From positions 1 through 64,000 of the forward strand of contig CALRLF020000016.1 in the NCBI GenBank assembly GCA_943368475.1: a DNA stretch of 64,000 nucleotides, read 5' to 3'. Under the pieces are notes generated by a model. That model was not told the DNA's origin. It ran no database searches and worked only from the letters and a program-made list of their open reading frames with translations. The first letter of the stretch is position 1; each line of letters starts with the position of its first letter. Source of the DNA: UBA1930 sp943368475. GTDB taxonomy: Bacteria; Bacteroidota; Bacteroidia; Chitinophagales; Chitinophagaceae. The position numbers and the translations under genes are program-made. This document shows positions 17,065 to 27,900 of the stretch, piece by piece.

Positions 17065-17240
17065 AAACCCAATCGACACCTACCTGTAAAACTTAGCGAT
17101 TCATACTGTTAAAAGTATTCCTGACGCAAGTGCGTTTTCCATTTTATTTGAATTATAATGCATTTAGAATTAAGGAAAAAATTTAAAATATGGAAGCTTC
17201 AAAAGAAATTTAAGGGTTTTAATATTACAAAATTAGCATT

Positions 17241-17415
17241 TGCGTAAATTACGCAAAAATTACGTAGCTCTACGCAATTTTGAAAAAATGGCATATTTTA
17301 TTTTTTGTATTTGAAAATGGTTTCTATGTTTGTATAAGTTTAAAATAACCCCACATTATTTTAAATTACTTTAATTCATTTTAAGTAAAACGACTATGCA
17401 TTTTAGTGGGGTTAT
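17241..17415 (+). promoter_or_regulatory. Promoter and leader region of the Rhs cassette
   Basis: Three signals lie here. A 15-bp palindrome TGCGTAAATTACGCA (17241-17255) with a related TACGTAGCTCTACGCAA just after it looks like an operator. A promoter follows: TTTG at 17304-17307, a 17-bp spacer and an exact TATGTTTG at 17325-17332. Past the likely start site, ATAACCCCAC (17345-17354) pairs perfectly with GTGGGGTTAT (17406-17415), so the leader may fold. The leader to the next gene would be about 460 nt. Confidence 0.5.
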
Positions 17416-17802
17416 AATATTGCCAACTTCTAAAGGGAATACAAATATTTCCATAGCAAGTTCTCCTGTTTGTTTATACCCTTCTTATTCACAGCGTATT
17501 TTAGAGGCCACTTTTCTTAATAATAATGATTTAATGATCCAACCCTCTTTAATCTACCTTTTAGCTGTTTCCGCTGCACAAAATTTAAACATATTTTATA
17601 AATGCTTTATTCCTATAGTAGTTATTCAATTAATTACTCTAAAAATGCAACTAATTGAAATATAACATAGCTTATTAATTTAAAAAAAGGTCAACCTGTA
17701 TCATATTAAACTAATAAATTCATGAGAAAAGTAATACTACACAACATTATTGAGTTTGTTTTATAAAATATTTTTAATCTACTAATTGAAATAAAAAAAC
17801 TC
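17416..17802. other. AT-rich spacer, no supported gene
   Basis: Very AT-rich. An 89-codon ORF (17396-17665) crosses it but begins inside the leader hairpin, has no recognisable domain and poor start context; I see nothing else here beyond the probable untranslated leader of the downstream cassette. Confidence 0.5.
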
Positions 17803-18957
17803 ATGGTTATTTTAATCTATAAATACAACGAAGTGAAACTTTATTTATTATTATTTTTAATCTTCTTAAGTCATACTGTTTTTTGCCAAAACACTTATCC
17901 CTCCTCAGGATCAGTCGTTTTTGATAAAGATTATTGGCATCAAAGTAGTGAAGGCAGAATGAGAATTTATTTTGCTAACTTTGGTGCAACCTATTTTGGA
18001 ACAAATTATGGGTATGTTTTCAGAAATAACACTGACAATGACATAGTGCAAATAACCAACTCTGGTGATATATCTATGGCAGGTAAATTAAAATTGATTA
18101 CACCATTTAACACCAACCCCAATCCTAATAATACATCTGCCGATATACCCTATAACTTTATTAGCTTTTATAATGGTGGAACTAGTGGCTTTGAAAATGC
18201 AAAAATCGAAGCTTTCTATGGACAGAATGAATATGTAGATAGGGGCGGCCTTAAATTTTATACAAAAGGTGGAGCTGATGGACTATTAAAACCTCAGTTA
18301 ACTATAAATAGCGGTGGTTATGTTGGTATTGGCACAGCAAGCCCTTCTCAAAAGTTAGAGGTTTATAGTGCAACCGGTAATAATGGGTTAATGCTTAAAA
18401 GAGCAAATACCACCCAAGACAATCTTATATTTTTTAACAATGGAGATGATATAAAATATTGGTTAGGTAGTCCTAATTGGCAAGATGGCGGCAATGGTTT
18501 TGGTTTATTCAGTGATGATAGAAGCAAGTTTGTATTTCATGTTAATCCCGCATCTGAAGATTTTAATTTACTACCTTTTGGTGGTAATGTTTTAATTGGC
18601 ACCCCACTTTTACCATCAGCCAATTATAAGCTTAACGTAGCAGGAAACATCCGTGCCAACAAACTAGTGGTAAATACCACAGGTGCCGATTTTGTATTTG
18701 ACAGCAGTTACCAATTACTACCCCTTACCCAGTTAGAAAAGTTTATTAAAGCCAATAAGCATTTACCACAAATAGCCCCTGCAAAAGATATGCTGGAAAA
18801 TGGGGTAGATGTAGGGGAGAATCAAACCAAACTATTGCAAAAAATTGAGGAGTTAACCCTATACCTTATTGAACAGAATAAAAAATCAACTGAACTCTCA
18901 GAAAAGCTAAAAGCATTAGAATCTAAATTAGAAAAGTTAATATCTGATAAAAAATAA
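17803..18957 (+). CDS. Fibre-like secreted protein with coiled-coil C-terminus
   Basis: 384 residues, first gene of the Rhs cassette. The signal peptide core KLYLLLFLIFLSHTVFCQ follows ten extra residues, so a GTG at 17833 is an alternative start. The body shows tail-fibre traits: GGYVGIGTASPSQKLEVYSA, YKLNVAGNIRANKLVV, and a C-terminal motif of the kind QLEKFIKANKHLPQIAPA followed by a coiled coil (QTKLLQKIEELTLYLIEQNK). These C-termini are common on Bacteroidota surface fibres related to phage tail-spike chaperone regions. It ends 6 bp before the next gene. Probable role: surface attachment or trimeric fibre; function not proven. Confidence 0.72.
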   Translation: MVILIYKYNEVKLYLLLFLIFLSHTVFCQNTYPSSGSVVFDKDYWHQSSEGRMRIYFANFGATYFGTNYGYVFRNNTDNDIVQITNSGDISMAGKLKLITPFNTNPNPNNTSADIPYNFISFYNGGTSGFENAKIEAFYGQNEYVDRGGLKFYTKGGADGLLKPQLTINSGGYVGIGTASPSQKLEVYSATGNNGLMLKRANTTQDNLIFFNNGDDIKYWLGSPNWQDGGNGFGLFSDDRSKFVFHVNPASEDFNLLPFGGNVLIGTPLLPSANYKLNVAGNIRANKLVVNTTGADFVFDSSYQLLPLTQLEKFIKANKHLPQIAPAKDMLENGVDVGENQTKLLQKIEELTLYLIEQNKKSTELSEKLKALESKLEKLISDKK

Positions 18958-18963
18958 CCATTC

Positions 18964-20427
18964 ATGAACAGCATTAAATTGTTCATAGGAATGCTTTTAG
19001 TAGTAATGTCTTTGAGTACATCAGCTCAAGTAGATACTACTATTACAAAGTATGCAGCCAATTTGGAAAAGATGCCGGATAAACTGCTAAAACAATTGGA
19101 TATTAAATACAGTAAAATAGATAGCAAGATTGAAAGCAGCAGTACTAAGATGCTGAAACAGATGCATAAGCAGGAAGAAAAGCTTAAAACTAAACTGGCA
19201 AAATTAGATAGTAATAAAGCCAAAGAACTGTTTGCCAATAGCCAACAGTATTATGCAAAGCTTAATGAAAAAATAAAAAATAAAACAGGTAAGGTTCAGC
19301 AACTCAATCAGTACATACCAGGGTTAGACAGTTTAAGTACAGCTACTAAATTTTTACAAAATGCAGGAAGTAAAATACAGGGTTTTAATCCTGAAAAACT
19401 GGAACAGTTAAAACAACTGAGTGGTGTATTGAATAGTACCCAAAGCAGCATTCAAAATGCAACGGATTTACGCAAACTGTTAAGCGAAAGAAAACAGCAA
19501 TTGCAGGAAGCATTGAAGCAATACAATTTGGGTAAGCAGTTTAAAAGTATGAACAAAGAAATCTATTATTATCAGGAGCAATTAAAAGAATACAAGACGC
19601 TACTTCAGGATCAGGAAAAATTGGAAAAAAAAGTGATGTCTTATGTGAGAGAAATACCTGCTTTTAAAGAGTTTATGCGTAAGAATAGTTTTTTAGCAAA
19701 ATTGTTTCCAATGCCAGCAGATTATGGAACACCGCAGGCATTGGCAGGCTTACAAACAAGGGCTTCCATTCAGGCAGACTTTACACAAAGGATGGCAGGA
19801 GCTGGAGGAGAAAATCCACAGCAGTATATGCAACAACAAATGCAGGCTGCACAACAACAATTGAATCAGTTAAAAGATAAAGTGAATAAATTAGGTGGAG
19901 GCGATGCTGCTATGGAGATGCCCACCTTTAAACCCAATACCCAAAAAACAAAATCCTTTTGGAAACGGTTGGAGTATGGTTTAAATGTACAATCACAAAA
20001 AACAAATAGCTTATTACCTACCACCACAGATATTGGATTATCTGCTGGCTATAAACTGAATGATAAAAGTACCATAGGGATTGGTAGTACTTATAAGTTG
20101 GGTTGGGGCAATAGTCTAAAAGAGATTAGCTTAACCAACCAAGGTATTGGATTAAGAAGCTTTGTAGACATTCAACTGAAAGGCAATATTTGGATAACTG
20201 GAGGCTATGAACAAAATTACTTACCCAAATTGGGCGAGAAGCTAGCCGCTTTAGCTATACCTAATATTAGAAGTAGTAGTTGGCAGGAGAGTGGTTTAAT
20301 TGGGTTAACCAAAAAATATAAAATTGGTAAAAAAACAAATAACCTTCAATTGCTATGGGACTTTTTGAGTTATCAGCAAGTGCCAAGAACACAAGCGATT
20401 AAGTTTAGAGTTGGTTATACATTTTAA
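18964..20427 (+). CDS. Secreted coiled-coil protein with barrel-like C-terminus
   Basis: 487 residues. A signal peptide (MNSIKLFIGMLLVVMSLSTSAQ) precedes a long charged helical region (~25-230) rich in heptads, such as KMLKQMHKQEEKLKTKLAKL. A Q-rich linker (~275-300) leads to a beta-rich C-terminal third with alternating aromatic and polar residues that ends in FRVGYTF, which suggests an outer-membrane barrel. The gene starts 6 bp after the fibre gene and the next gene starts 1 bp after its stop, so it is a core member of the cassette. It may dock or export the large YD proteins. No named family recognised. Confidence 0.65.
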   Translation: MNSIKLFIGMLLVVMSLSTSAQVDTTITKYAANLEKMPDKLLKQLDIKYSKIDSKIESSSTKMLKQMHKQEEKLKTKLAKLDSNKAKELFANSQQYYAKLNEKIKNKTGKVQQLNQYIPGLDSLSTATKFLQNAGSKIQGFNPEKLEQLKQLSGVLNSTQSSIQNATDLRKLLSERKQQLQEALKQYNLGKQFKSMNKEIYYYQEQLKEYKTLLQDQEKLEKKVMSYVREIPAFKEFMRKNSFLAKLFPMPADYGTPQALAGLQTRASIQADFTQRMAGAGGENPQQYMQQQMQAAQQQLNQLKDKVNKLGGGDAAMEMPTFKPNTQKTKSFWKRLEYGLNVQSQKTNSLLPTTTDIGLSAGYKLNDKSTIGIGSTYKLGWGNSLKEISLTNQGIGLRSFVDIQLKGNIWITGGYEQNYLPKLGEKLAALAIPNIRSSSWQESGLIGLTKKYKIGKKTNNLQLLWDFLSYQQVPRTQAIKFRVGYTF

Positions 20428-20428
20428 A

Positions 20429-23400
20429 ATGATATTAAGAATGAAAAGGGTTATTTTTTTTATTAGTTCAATGTTCTCAGCATTTTTATGCAGTGCTCAA
20501 TCTCAGGAACTCCCAAAAGTGATTCCACCATCCCCAACTGCCATACAGTTCCAACGATTTGGCGACTATCCAGTTAGTCATTTTACTGGGGTGCCTCAGA
20601 TAAGCATACCAATATACACCATCAAGGAAGGTGAAATCGAACTGCCAATTAGTATTTCCTACCATGCTTCAGGTTCTAGACCCAATGAGCCAAGAGGATT
20701 ATTGGGGCAAGGCTGGGTTTTAAATATTGGTGGACAAATATCAAGAGAAATAAGAGATAAACCTGATGAATATTTTACATTCAATATACCAAGTTTAACT
20801 GCTGCAAATATACCTTATTGGGATGGAGGATATAGACAAAGTGATTTATACTTTCGTTCAAAAAATTATGATTTAGAACATGATGTATACAGCTATGATT
20901 GTAATGGTCAATCAGGGAAATTTATTTTAAAAGCAAATGGAGAACCTTTGTTGTTTCCATATAAAAACTTAAGGGTTAATGCAGGCGGGCAAGGTACAAT
21001 GAATACCATTTTTGGAATGGAAATTATTGATGAAAATGGATTAAGTTATTCATATGGAGATAATAATGGTCAATCAATTGAATTTGGAGAGTACACTGAT
21101 ACTAGATCAAATGACATTGTCCGAACGCCTGCTACAACTTGGCATCTAACACGAATAAAGTCAAATCTAAACCCCTATAACAATATACTAATCGAATATC
21201 AGCCAGATCAGTCAATCAACGAATGGATAGATAGCAAACAATGGATTTTCGATGATGCATGGGAAACTACGGGCTGTTTAAATACTTGTAATACAGAAAG
21301 TCAGTGTACTTCTGGGTGGGAAGCATTGAAATATAGTCCTCGTATTTGGGGAAGTTTGCCCTTAGAAGCTAAGCATTTAATTCATTATCAAACAGTATCG
21401 CCTAAGAAAATAATCTTTTCTACAGGGTATATTCTTTTTTCCTACGATGAGAATACTAAGGTTTTATTAAAAGCTTCTGTTTATAATAAAAACAATGAAT
21501 TGATTAATATAATTTCATTTTCTGTATTACCTTTTGCTAGTACTTCTCCACAAAATCTCTATTCACGATTTAAATTATCATCTATTGAATTTAAAGATGC
21601 ACAGGAAAATAAGGTAAATAAATATCTATTTAATTATGATTCTGAGCAAGATGATGACAGGGTTGCTTCTGAATATACAGATAGTTATGATTATTGGGGA
21701 TTCAATAATAGCACCACAGCTGTTAATACTGGAGGCTTTCCTCTATACACAAATCTTTTAACCAGAACCGAGGGGGCACCGTACGAAAGAACTATAGGGC
21801 ATATAGTTAAATTTTCAAATGCAAGTGTGGCCTCTAATGAAAATCATACCAAATCATATACCTTAAATAAAATAACTTATCCTACAGGCGGATATACCCT
21901 ATTTATTTATGAGCTAAATCAAACTGCCGATAAATATAATAATTATTTTATTTCTGAATACGGAGGTGGATTAAGAGTAAAATCCATTCAAAACTATATT
22001 GATAATAAAAAAGTTTCAGAAAAAAAATATATCTATAACAGAGGAATCATGCCAATTAAACCTCACCCACACTTTTATTTAACAAGTCAATATGGGTTAA
22101 TGACTAGATTAAGCACTGCTGTTCCAATGTGGTTTAGGAGAAATTACTATTCAATGAGCCCAAAGATTAATTTCAGCCCATTTGGATCATCCGTTATATA
22201 CCCCGAGGTATTGGAATTAACTGTAGCAGACAAACCTTCTGATAATATATCTACCACTTATAAATACGATTTTGATGGAACTGCTATGGAACAAAAGCCG
22301 TTGGATTTTCCAAATAATACGGAATATGGCGTAACATTACCTCCACATTTTAAATACTATTCAAGTAATTTAAAGCCTTGGAAATATGGTAACCTTATTT
22401 CAAAAAGCATAACCAGTTCAGATGGGAAATCGATTGAGGAAACTTATGAGTATGAAGAAATAATAAAAGGTACAGAGCGTGATTTTATTTTAGAACCCTA
22501 TGCTTTCCCAGAAACTCCTTGGAGTGGTTGTTTTTGGGATAATGGTATGAGTAATACAGAAATCTTTTTTAATAACTTTTATGGGACTTATGCGTATGAT
22601 TGCTATTATAATTTTGCAGATAGATATTACATCTCTGGGTATAACCGTTTAAAAAATAAGAGTAGTAATTTTAGTTCAATTGCATCAAATTCAACGTTGT
22701 ATAATAGTTTAGATTATTTTTATGAGAATCCTAGTTATGACCTTCTTACTCATACAATCTCTACAAATAGTAAAGGGGAAGAAATAAAAACAGTATTTAA
22801 GAGGCCTTTTGATTTTGCCTCAACCAATCTTTCAAGTGTTAACGTGTATAATGATATGTTAGATAAACATATTGTATCTCCTATTATAGAACGAAATGTA
22901 TTTAATAATAATAATCTAATAGAAAGTATACGTACAAATTACAATTCATGGTTTAATAATGCGTGGGGTGTTTATGATCCTTCAGGTCATACTAATATTT
23001 TATTCCCACAAACAGTTGAAGTTAAAAAAGGAAATACCTCATGGGAAACTAGATTACACTATGATGCACTAGATGAAACAGGAAATATTAAAACTGTTTT
23101 CAAGCCCGGGGGTGTAAAACATACATATTTATGGGGGTATGGTCGGAAGTATCCAGTCGCTGAAATAACTGGAGTAGATTATCTCACTGCAGCCTCATAT
23201 ATTAGTCAAGCGGTATTAGATAATCCAACTACTACTGATGCACAACTTCGAACAGAACTCAATAAAATTCGCTTAGGTTTGGGTAGTGCAAAGACACTTG
23301 TAAATACTTTTACCTATAAGCCGTTAGTTGGAATGACTAGTCAAACGGATGCTTCTGGGAAGACTACCTACTTTGAGTATGACGCAGCTACGAGGTTGCA

Positions 23401-24337
23401 ACATATAAAAGATTTGAATGGAAATATTTTAAAAAAGTATACTTATAATTATTTTGACGGTGCTACAGAGTCTGTAACTGCAGCACAATGGCAGAATACT
23501 TCAAATGGCTTTTGTGAAACATGTAAATCTAATAATAATTATGTTACAGGGGTATATAAGCAGGAACAGATAGATAATAATATACAAAGTCCAAGTTATA
23601 ATCAAAAAAGATGGGTAGATATATATAGTAATTCTTGTGTTTCCGCTTCTCCAGATTGGGTACCAACTGGAAACCTCAGATGTGTAATGATTAGTAGTCA
23701 AAATACTGGTGAGCAGGAACGTGAGGAACTATATGTTAATCCTTGCAAAAACCCAGCAGGTTTGAGTGTTAATTGGGGGAATAGTGGACAAATTAAAAGA
23801 TGGGTTAATATTGGACAAAATTTATCAGCGTGTCCAAAACCAGCTTTGTATAATAGTGATGATTTGACAGGTCATTATCGGAAATCAAATTGTGGTCAAG
23901 ATTATCTTGGAACAGAAGTCTTTGTTTCAGTACCTGCTGGTATGTTTACATCTCCTATCTCAGTTGAGGCTGCAAATAATCTTGCACAATTATATGCTTA
24001 TCAGCAAGCAAATTTAGATGTAAATGCCAGTTGTACTCCTATTTCATTTCCTATTGTGTTTAATAATGAGTCTTCAGTAGCGTTTGATATTGAATTCTAT
24101 GACGCGGGTACCACAAATTTAAAATATACACTTTTCGGATCTTCATCACCAGGAGTAAATGCACAAATTGGAACAATTTTACCTGGTAATTATGATATTA
24201 GATTTTCGCCACGATTCACGCCAAGTCAAAGTTCTATAACCCATTATGTAGGTTGTGGATTATCTATTAGTGGAATAGACGTTACAATCTATAATGTTTT
24301 GATGGGCTCGGGTTGTAACAGTATAACAATTCAATAA
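20429..24337 (+). CDS. Large YD/Rhs-repeat secreted protein with DUF5977-like domain
   Basis: About 1300 residues. The signal peptide is MKRVIFFISSMFSAFLCSAQ; the ATG at 20429 lies 1 bp after the preceding stop, and the ATG at 20441 is an alternative. The N-terminal part resembles the SpvB/Rhs shell start (SISYHASGSRPNEPRGLLGQGW). YD repeats follow, including TSQTDASGKTTYFEYDAATRL. Near residues 1140-1206 a DUF5977-like motif is visible (HYRKSNCGQDYLGTEVFVSV, PAGMFTSPIS). It lacks the Rhs core DPxGxxx cleavage motif and has a cysteine-containing C-terminal beta domain instead of a toxin. It may form a shell or adhesin alongside the downstream Rhs protein. Confidence 0.78.
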   Translation: MILRMKRVIFFISSMFSAFLCSAQSQELPKVIPPSPTAIQFQRFGDYPVSHFTGVPQISIPIYTIKEGEIELPISISYHASGSRPNEPRGLLGQGWVLNIGGQISREIRDKPDEYFTFNIPSLTAANIPYWDGGYRQSDLYFRSKNYDLEHDVYSYDCNGQSGKFILKANGEPLLFPYKNLRVNAGGQGTMNTIFGMEIIDENGLSYSYGDNNGQSIEFGEYTDTRSNDIVRTPATTWHLTRIKSNLNPYNNILIEYQPDQSINEWIDSKQWIFDDAWETTGCLNTCNTESQCTSGWEALKYSPRIWGSLPLEAKHLIHYQTVSPKKIIFSTGYILFSYDENTKVLLKASVYNKNNELINIISFSVLPFASTSPQNLYSRFKLSSIEFKDAQENKVNKYLFNYDSEQDDDRVASEYTDSYDYWGFNNSTTAVNTGGFPLYTNLLTRTEGAPYERTIGHIVKFSNASVASNENHTKSYTLNKITYPTGGYTLFIYELNQTADKYNNYFISEYGGGLRVKSIQNYIDNKKVSEKKYIYNRGIMPIKPHPHFYLTSQYGLMTRLSTAVPMWFRRNYYSMSPKINFSPFGSSVIYPEVLELTVADKPSDNISTTYKYDFDGTAMEQKPLDFPNNTEYGVTLPPHFKYYSSNLKPWKYGNLISKSITSSDGKSIEETYEYEEIIKGTERDFILEPYAFPETPWSGCFWDNGMSNTEIFFNNFYGTYAYDCYYNFADRYYISGYNRLKNKSSNFSSIASNSTLYNSLDYFYENPSYDLLTHTISTNSKGEEIKTVFKRPFDFASTNLSSVNVYNDMLDKHIVSPIIERNVFNNNNLIESIRTNYNSWFNNAWGVYDPSGHTNILFPQTVEVKKGNTSWETRLHYDALDETGNIKTVFKPGGVKHTYLWGYGRKYPVAEITGVDYLTAASYISQAVLDNPTTTDAQLRTELNKIRLGLGSAKTLVNTFTYKPLVGMTSQTDASGKTTYFEYDAATRLQHIKDLNGNILKKYTYNYFDGATESVTAAQWQNTSNGFCETCKSNNNYVTGVYKQEQIDNNIQSPSYNQKRWVDIYSNSCVSASPDWVPTGNLRCVMISSQNTGEQEREELYVNPCKNPAGLSVNWGNSGQIKRWVNIGQNLSACPKPALYNSDDLTGHYRKSNCGQDYLGTEVFVSVPAGMFTSPISVEAANNLAQLYAYQQANLDVNASCTPISFPIVFNNESSVAFDIEFYDAGTTNLKYTLFGSSSPGVNAQIGTILPGNYDIRFSPRFTPSQSSITHYVGCGLSISGIDVTIYNVLMGSGCNSITIQ

Positions 24338-24346
24338 AAATAGTTT

Positions 24347-24874
24347 ATGAAACAATTTCTAACCTTATTAATGATTATTGTATCTAATGTATCAACTGTA
24401 AGTGCACAAAAAGTTTACTCAGAACAATTAAGAAGCATCAATTATGAGAATATCAATTTTCAAGATTATGTAGGAAAAAAAATTCTTTTTGTAGTACTGC
24501 CCCTAACTAATGATTCAATAGCACAACAAATTAAAGCTTTCTCAGTAGGTGCACATAATATTAAGGTTATTGGGCTACTTTCTTTTGATGATGGATTTGA
24601 AATTAATCAAGTAGAAGCGGTTAAAAATGTATATGAAGGAAGCTCTATAATATTGAGTGAAGGGTTAAAAACACGAAAGGGAGTAAATCAATCTTTATTT
24701 ATGCAATGGTTAACTGACAAAAATAAGAACAGGCATTTTAATAACGATGTAGTTGGTATTGGCATGAAATTTTTTGTAAGTGAAAACGGTACACTCTTTT
24801 CTGTTTTGCCTCCAGCTATATCTATGAATTCTACAATTATTGCAAGGATTATTAATACTCAAAGTGTTCAATAA
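24347..24874 (+). CDS. Small secreted protein with glutathione-peroxidase-like fold signature
   Basis: 175 residues with a signal peptide (TLLMIIVSNVSTVSAQ). The body resembles a thioredoxin/glutathione-peroxidase fold: YVGKKILFVVLPL at the usual redox position but without the active-site cysteine, and QSLFMQWLTDKNKNRHF followed by MKFFVSENGTLFSVLPP near the end. So it is probably not an active peroxidase. It sits between the two large YD-repeat genes with 9 and 30 bp spacing, and may be a chaperone or accessory subunit of the cassette. The fold call is tentative. Confidence 0.55.
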   Translation: MKQFLTLLMIIVSNVSTVSAQKVYSEQLRSINYENINFQDYVGKKILFVVLPLTNDSIAQQIKAFSVGAHNIKVIGLLSFDDGFEINQVEAVKNVYEGSSIILSEGLKTRKGVNQSLFMQWLTDKNKNRHFNNDVVGIGMKFFVSENGTLFSVLPPAISMNSTIIARIINTQSVQ

Positions 24875-24904
24875 AATATTTCTGTAAAGTCTTTAAATTG
24901 ATGT

Positions 24905-27900
24905 ATGAATAAATTATTTATCTTCAAAATTTTGGTATTAATGATTCTATCCTTAGAACTCAATGCCCAAAATAATCATCCAACTTCTGGTAATAAAGTA
25001 CCTTCTACTCAATTAGAATCTAATTTTGTATATACACCACAAGCTTATAATAATGCTAGCCCAAATTATGTAAGAGTTTGGGAACCCAAAAAAGCTATTA
25101 CAAACCCTTTAGAGGTTATTTCAAATAGCAGGACAATTTTTGAAGTGGGTATAAGTACACAATACTATGATGCTTTAGGCAGAATGAATCAAACTGTTAT
25201 TTGGCAAAATAGCCCTGAAAAGAAAGATTTAGTTCAACCCATTGAGTACAATATGCTGAGTCAGCAGGTTTACAGTTTTTTGCCATATATTTCTATTGGA
25301 AATGATGGCTCTTTCAAAATAGATCCATTTAATGAACAAAAAACATTTTATACTAGCTCAGGTTTTTTGAACGAGAATCCTGGATTAAAAAACGAAGAAT
25401 TTTTTTATGCTAAGACTATTTTCGATAAAATAATATTAGATAGACCAACTAAAATCTTATACCCTGGAAATAGTTGGATAGGAACTGATAAAGGGGTATC
25501 TATGGAATATGAAATTGCTCAAGCAGATGAAGTTCGAATCTGGAATATTACAAGTAACTTTAGTTTACCTATTACAACAGGAACTTATGATTTAGGTATG
25601 CTATATAAGATTATAAGTACTGATGAGCATGGCAAAAAAATAATAGAATATAAAGATAAAGAGGGGCATGTTCTTTTAAAGAAAGTAGAAATCACAAATA
25701 CAGCAAATACAGCTTCTCATGTTGGTTGGCTATGTACGTATTATGTATATGATGACTTTGGGCAACTACGCTTTGTAGTTCCGCCTAAAGCAGTTGAAAC
25801 TATTAATCCTGCAATTAACCCTTCTGGTAACTGGTTATTAAATAACAATATTACTGACGAATTCTGTTTTCGTTATGAATATGACTACCGAAATCGAATG
25901 ATAGCCAAAAAAGTACCTGGTTCTTCATGGGTATACATGGTTTATGACAAAAGAGATAGATTGGTTTTTACACAGGATGGAAATATGAGAGGTAAAAGTC
26001 CAGTACAATGGGGATATGTCTTATATGATGAAATTGATAGACCTGTACAAACAGGAATAATGCAATCAAATTTAAGTAGAGAAGATTTGCAAAATTATGT
26101 AAGTGCTAATACAGGAAGCAATAATGTAAGCACACTTTCACGAGCAAACACAAATGTTTCAAGTATTCAAAGTAACTTGTTGTACTCTGTAAGAAATAAT
26201 AGCATAACAAATTATCAAGCTACAAATAGTATTGTATTTACAGATGGGTTTACAAGTGAAGACGGTGCAAATTTTCTTGCAGAAATTGTAAGTGAAAATA
26301 CCAATACTAATAATACAACCATTACTATACTTGATAATCCTATTCCGTCAGGAGCAACACCTATCCCATTAACGTATACCTTCTATGATGAATATTCGCA
26401 TACAACTAAGACATATAATACTTCCAATAATTTAAAATTAGATCCAGGTACTAATACTTATCCAGAAACATTGCCAGCTACAGCAAGTAATGGAACAAAG
26501 GGAATGGTTACAGTCACAAGGGTTCGTGTATTAGAAAATCCTGATGATTTAACATTGGGCAAATGGATGGAAACAGCAACATTCTATGATGCAAAAGGAA
26601 GACCTATACAAGTTAACACCGATAATTACAAAGGTGGACAGGATGTTATTACTAGTTTATATGATTTTTCCGGAAAGGTTTTAAGTAATTATATGGTGCA
26701 TAACAATGCATCAAGCGGTATAAATAATTTCAGGATTAAAACCAATATGAGTTACGATCATATTGGTAGATTATTAGAAATTAATAAACAAATGAATGAT
26801 GATCCAGCAAGCAACCGAAGAATAGCAAGGAATGAGTATAATGAGATAGGACAATTGAAAAATAAAAAAATTGGACAGAAGAAGGATGCTACAGGTAGCT
26901 TATCGACCGACCCATTAGAAGACCAACAGTACACCTACAATGTTCGTGGTTGGCTTAAAGGTGTAAATTGGAATTATGGCTCAAACAATACCAGCCCACA
27001 AACTGATTTTACTAACAATAAATGGTTTGGTTTTGATTTAAGTTACGATTGGGGTTATACCCATAATCAATATAATGGAAATATAGCAGGTCAACGATGG
27101 ATGAGTGCTGGGGATGCAACAGAACGGAGTTTTGGTTATGGGTATGATAATGCTAATAGATTATTATTTGCTGATTTTAATCAAAACAATGGTACAGGTA
27201 CCACTCAAGACTGGAATAAGTATTTAACTGGCACATCGGGGCTTATAGATTTCAGTGTAAAAATGGGCGATGGTTTAGACCATACCAAAGCTTATGATGC
27301 AAATGGAAATATTTTACAAATGCAACAAATGGGTTTAACCTCATTTAACAATAGTACTTTAATTGATAATTTGCATTATAGCTATTACTCAAACAGCAAC
27401 AAACTAAAATCAGTTATAGATTTTAATAATAGAAACGGAGAAACCAAATTTGGCGATTTTAGAGCAGCTTCAACACATCCTCAGTATACCATTAAAAATG
27501 CAATTTCAGATAATACCAGTTTAGTAAGTAATGGAGTAAACATCAACGACTATGGATACGATTTAAATGGCAATATGATTACCGATTTAAATAAAAATAT
27601 TGTTGGTAATACTGGTATCGATCAAACAACAAATGGAGCAATTATATATAATCATTTAAACCTACCTTATAAAATAACAATACCCAATAAAGGAACAATC
27701 ATATATATATATGATGCTACTGGGAATAAACTAGAGAAACGGGTAGATGAAACTGCCAACAATCCTAAACAAACTAATACCACTTATTTGGGAGGTTTTG
27801 TATATGAAAATAATAACCTCCAATTTTTTGTGCAAGAAGAAGGTAGAATTCGCTACCAACTACCTTCGTTACCAAATACTCAAGGTCAAACAACTGCACC

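Noticed and set aside
17396..17665. 89-codon ORF in the AT-rich region before the Rhs cassette
   Set aside because: Starts inside the right arm region of the leader hairpin, has no domain, signal peptide or good start context, and reads like random AT-rich translation.
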